64,000 bases of DNA, from NCBI GenBank assembly GCA_045602025.1, contig JAZSAT010000046.1, forward strand, positions 1 to 64,000, given 5' to 3'. The notes beneath the pieces are model-generated. The model saw only the letters and a program-made list of their open reading frames with translations. It was not told where the DNA came from and did no database searches. Shown here piece after piece: positions 61,905-64,000 of the stretch (positions are counted from its first letter, which is position 1; every line of letters starts with the position of its first letter). The position numbers and the translations under genes are program-made. Origin of the DNA: RGIG5579 sp045602025 (GTDB lineage Bacteria > Bacillota > Clostridia > Oscillospirales > SIG627).

Positions 61905-64000
61905 CAGAAAATCTGAATGAAAAGGCAAAAAAAGCATTTGCTCTTTTTTCGCCTTTTATCAAAAACTATATTTACCAAAACGGTTGGAATGAGCTAAGAG
62001 AGGTTCAGATCAAAGCAGCGGAAAAGATCTTCTTTACCGAGGATCATCTTCTTATTTCCTCCGAAACGGCCTCAGGAAAAACAGAGGCTGCCCTCTTTCC
62101 CATTCTTTCTATGATGGAAAAGGAATCGTATGAAAACTTTTCCGTACTATACATTTCGCCCTTGAAATCCTTGATCAACGATCAATTTTCAAGAATGGAA
62201 TATCTCTTAAATGAAAGTGGAATGCCTGTTTACCGCTGGCACGGGGATGTTTCCAAAAGCCATAAGGACGCTTTTTTGAAAAAGCCCGGCGGACTGATCC
62301 AGATCACGCCGGAATCCTTGGAAAGCATGCTGATGAACCGCGCCAATGATATTCCTCGTCTTTTCGGAGGTGTGAAATTCATCATCATTGATGAGATCCA
62401 CGCGCTGATGGGATCTGACCGAGGCGGACAGATCCTATGCCAAATGGAACGAATTGAAAAGCTGATCTCCTTTGAACCCCGAAGGATCGGTCTTTCCGCT
62501 ACCGTAGGAAAGCCGGAGGAATGCGGTGCGTGGCTGAAGGGCAAAAGCGAAAGATTATGCAGCATTGTTCAGATCAAGTCAAAGGATTATTCCTGGAAGC
62601 TTGGTCTTGAGCATTTTTACATTACGGAGGAGAGCGAAGAAAAAGGCTTTACTCCCGCCGACACCTTTATATATACCGCTACAAAGGGTGAAAAATGTAT
62701 TGTGTTTTCCGACTCACGCGAAGAAACGGAATACATCACTGCAACCTTGCGTCAGCTTGCAAAAAAGAAAGGTGAAGAAGACCGCTTTTATATTCACCAC
62801 GGAAACCTTTCCGCCGCGATCCGTGAAGAGGTGGAGGACAGTCTCCGCTCCGATGATAAAAACATCACTGCGTGCGCAACGGTAACACTTGAGCTTGGAA
62901 TTGACATAGGCCGATTAAAACGGATCATCAATCAAGGCGCGCCAAACTCTGTTTCCGGATTTTTACAAAGGCTTGGCAGAAGCGGCCGAAGAGGTGCCCC
63001 CCCTGAAATGCTTATGGTATTTCGAGAAGATGAGACCTTGCCCAACGCCCCCATTTATCAATTGATCCCGTGGGAGCTTCTGCAAGGCATTGCAATTATC
63101 GAACTTTACAGAAAAGAAAGATGGATCGAGCCTGCAGGAGATAAAAAAATGCCTGCAAGTCTGATTTTCCATCAAACGCTCTCCGTCCTCGCCTCCAAGG
63201 GAAGCCTTACTGCTCAAAGATTGGCAAAGGAAGTCCTTTCCCTTTCCCCATTTTCCAATTTCACAAAAGAACAGTACAGGGATCTTCTGATCCATATGCT
63301 GAAAAACGACTATCTTGAATTAACCGATGAGAAAGAATTGATTGTAGGTCTCAAGGGTGAAAGAATGCTTTCCAGCTTTAAATTCTACGCGGTCTTTAAA
63401 GACAGTGAGGACTTTACCGTTCGTCATGGGTCGGAAGAGATCGGAAGCATTACCTCTACCCCTCCCATCGGTGAGAGATTTGCTCTTGCAGGAAGAGTTT
63501 GGTCTGTAGAAGAAATCGATGTTTCCAAAAAGCTGATCTATGTTACTCCCGTAGAAGGAAAAATGAAGATTTCCTGGCCCGGTGACAACGGATTTATTCA
63601 TACAAAAATTCTTGAAAAAATGCAAGAAGTCCTTTCTTCCGACGAAGCATACCCCTATCTTTTACCAAAGGCTGCAAAAAGATTGGAGGAAGCACGGCGG
63701 CTTGCGAAGAAAACAGGTGCCTGTGAAAAGCCGATCATAAGCCTTGGCGGAAACAGTTTTGTGTTCTTTCCTTGGCTTGGTACAAAAGCTTTTCAGGCAT
63801 TAAAAAGACTTCTGCAAAAAGAAGCTTCTCCTCTTGACCTGTTTGATATACAAAGCGGACTCTGCTACTACATTACATTTAAATCAGAAAATTCAACTCC
63901 GGAATTGATTCTATCAAAGCTGAAAGAAAAGCTATCGGTCGAGAAGCTTAACCCGGAAAGCCTTGTAACCAAAACCGAGTACCCTTCCTATGACAAATTT
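61901..64000 (+). CDS. sngC: Lhr-like DEAH helicase, Shango component SngC (partial)
   Basis: An open frame of 700 codons without a stop, cut by the window edge. It is a superfamily 2 helicase of the Lhr/BrxHI kind. Motif I is SSETASGKTEAA, motif II is DEIH in IIIDEIHALMGSDRGGQ, motif III is LSATVG, and motif VI is QRLGRSGRRG. A HGNLSAAIREEVE segment between them is typical of Lhr proteins. Downstream of the helicase core there is an Lhr-type winged-helix-like region. ATG 61901 overlaps the sngB stop (ATGA). In BREX type 2, BrxHI accompanies BrxD; in Shango a DEAD/DEAH helicase is the third gene. Confidence 0.9.
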   Translation, partial: MTENLNEKAKKAFALFSPFIKNYIYQNGWNELREVQIKAAEKIFFTEDHLLISSETASGKTEAALFPILSMMEKESYENFSVLYISPLKSLINDQFSRMEYLLNESGMPVYRWHGDVSKSHKDAFLKKPGGLIQITPESLESMLMNRANDIPRLFGGVKFIIIDEIHALMGSDRGGQILCQMERIEKLISFEPRRIGLSATVGKPEECGAWLKGKSERLCSIVQIKSKDYSWKLGLEHFYITEESEEKGFTPADTFIYTATKGEKCIVFSDSREETEYITATLRQLAKKKGEEDRFYIHHGNLSAAIREEVEDSLRSDDKNITACATVTLELGIDIGRLKRIINQGAPNSVSGFLQRLGRSGRRGAPPEMLMVFREDETLPNAPIYQLIPWELLQGIAIIELYRKERWIEPAGDKKMPASLIFHQTLSVLASKGSLTAQRLAKEVLSLSPFSNFTKEQYRDLLIHMLKNDYLELTDEKELIVGLKGERMLSSFKFYAVFKDSEDFTVRHGSEEIGSITSTPPIGERFALAGRVWSVEEIDVSKKLIYVTPVEGKMKISWPGDNGFIHTKILEKMQEVLSSDEAYPYLLPKAAKRLEEARRLAKKTGACEKPIISLGGNSFVFFPWLGTKAFQALKRLLQKEASPLDLFDIQSGLCYYITFKSENSTPELILSKLKEKLSVEKLNPESLVTKTEYPSYDKF

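Noticed and set aside
58978..64000. Complete BREX type 2 locus
   Set aside because: Only the BrxD-like and BrxHI-like members are visible; pglX, pglZ, brxC and pglY are not in the window, while the TerB-like gene fits Shango.
1..64000. CRISPR array, insertion sequence, integrase or prophage genes
   Set aside because: No regularly spaced repeats, transposase, integrase or phage structural gene was seen on either strand.

Overview
The window reads as chromosomal DNA from an anaerobic clostridial Firmicute (Bacillota), probably an Oscillospirales-type gut or rumen bacterium. The pointers are consensus sigma-A promoters with 17-nt spacers, strong GGAGG ribosome binding sites, T-box, ZTP and yybP-ykoY leader RNAs, a PurO-type IMP cyclohydrolase next to a solitary AICAR formyltransferase, diaminopimelate dehydrogenase, a clade II PurL, and many Rho-independent terminators. 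This placement is inferred from gene content; no 16S rRNA gene is present.

Bases 1-2900 hold two T-box leaders on the minus strand. One belongs to a gene beyond the left edge. The other controls a fused XRE-cupin-acyl-CoA synthetase. Bases 2920-25480 form one unbroken minus-strand nucleotide supercluster. A promoter at 25454-25482 drives pyrC-carB-pyrK-pyrD-pyrF-pyrE-pyrB-guaB. A second promoter and a ZTP riboswitch then drive purE-purF-purM-purN-purO-purH-purD-purL-fhs, which ends in a terminator. The cluster covers de novo UMP synthesis (without carA) and most IMP steps (without purC, purB and purA). It also has IMP dehydrogenase and the enzyme that makes 10-formyl-THF, the one-carbon donor for PurN and PurH. 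PurF lacks its glutaminase catalytic residues, and PyrB carries a PyrI-like zinc tail.

Bases 25500-34010 hold radC, a CapA-like protein, a DUF6273-type anchored protein, NADP-type glutamate dehydrogenase, tcdA plus an ABC-F ATPase, and a DUF4830-type protein behind a hairpin that covers its ribosome binding site. Bases 34045-36890 encode a P-type cation ATPase behind a yybP-ykoY (Mn2+) riboswitch. Bases 36900-43990 carry the conserved origin-side cluster rpmH-rnpA-yidD-yidC-jag-mnmE-mnmG-rsmG, but without dnaA.

Bases 44040-58350 are mixed housekeeping and accessory genes: two unrelated pantothenate kinases (type II and type III, the latter with an ECF transporter subunit), a radical SAM enzyme, ddh, tRNA-Leu, mnmM, a nitroreductase, a YtrA-type GntR regulator with an ABC transporter, a GH43 protein, a YbaK deacylase, GtrA and several small membrane proteins. 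Around 57840-58620 there are decayed repeat-like sequences and nested inverted repeats beside tRNA-Tyr and tRNA-Thr.

The right end (58910-64000) is a tightly coupled three-gene operon: a TerB-domain-like protein, a BrxD/DUF2791-like ATPase and an Lhr-like DEAH helicase that runs off the window. This is the gene content of the Shango anti-phage system and is the strongest accessory or defence locus here.
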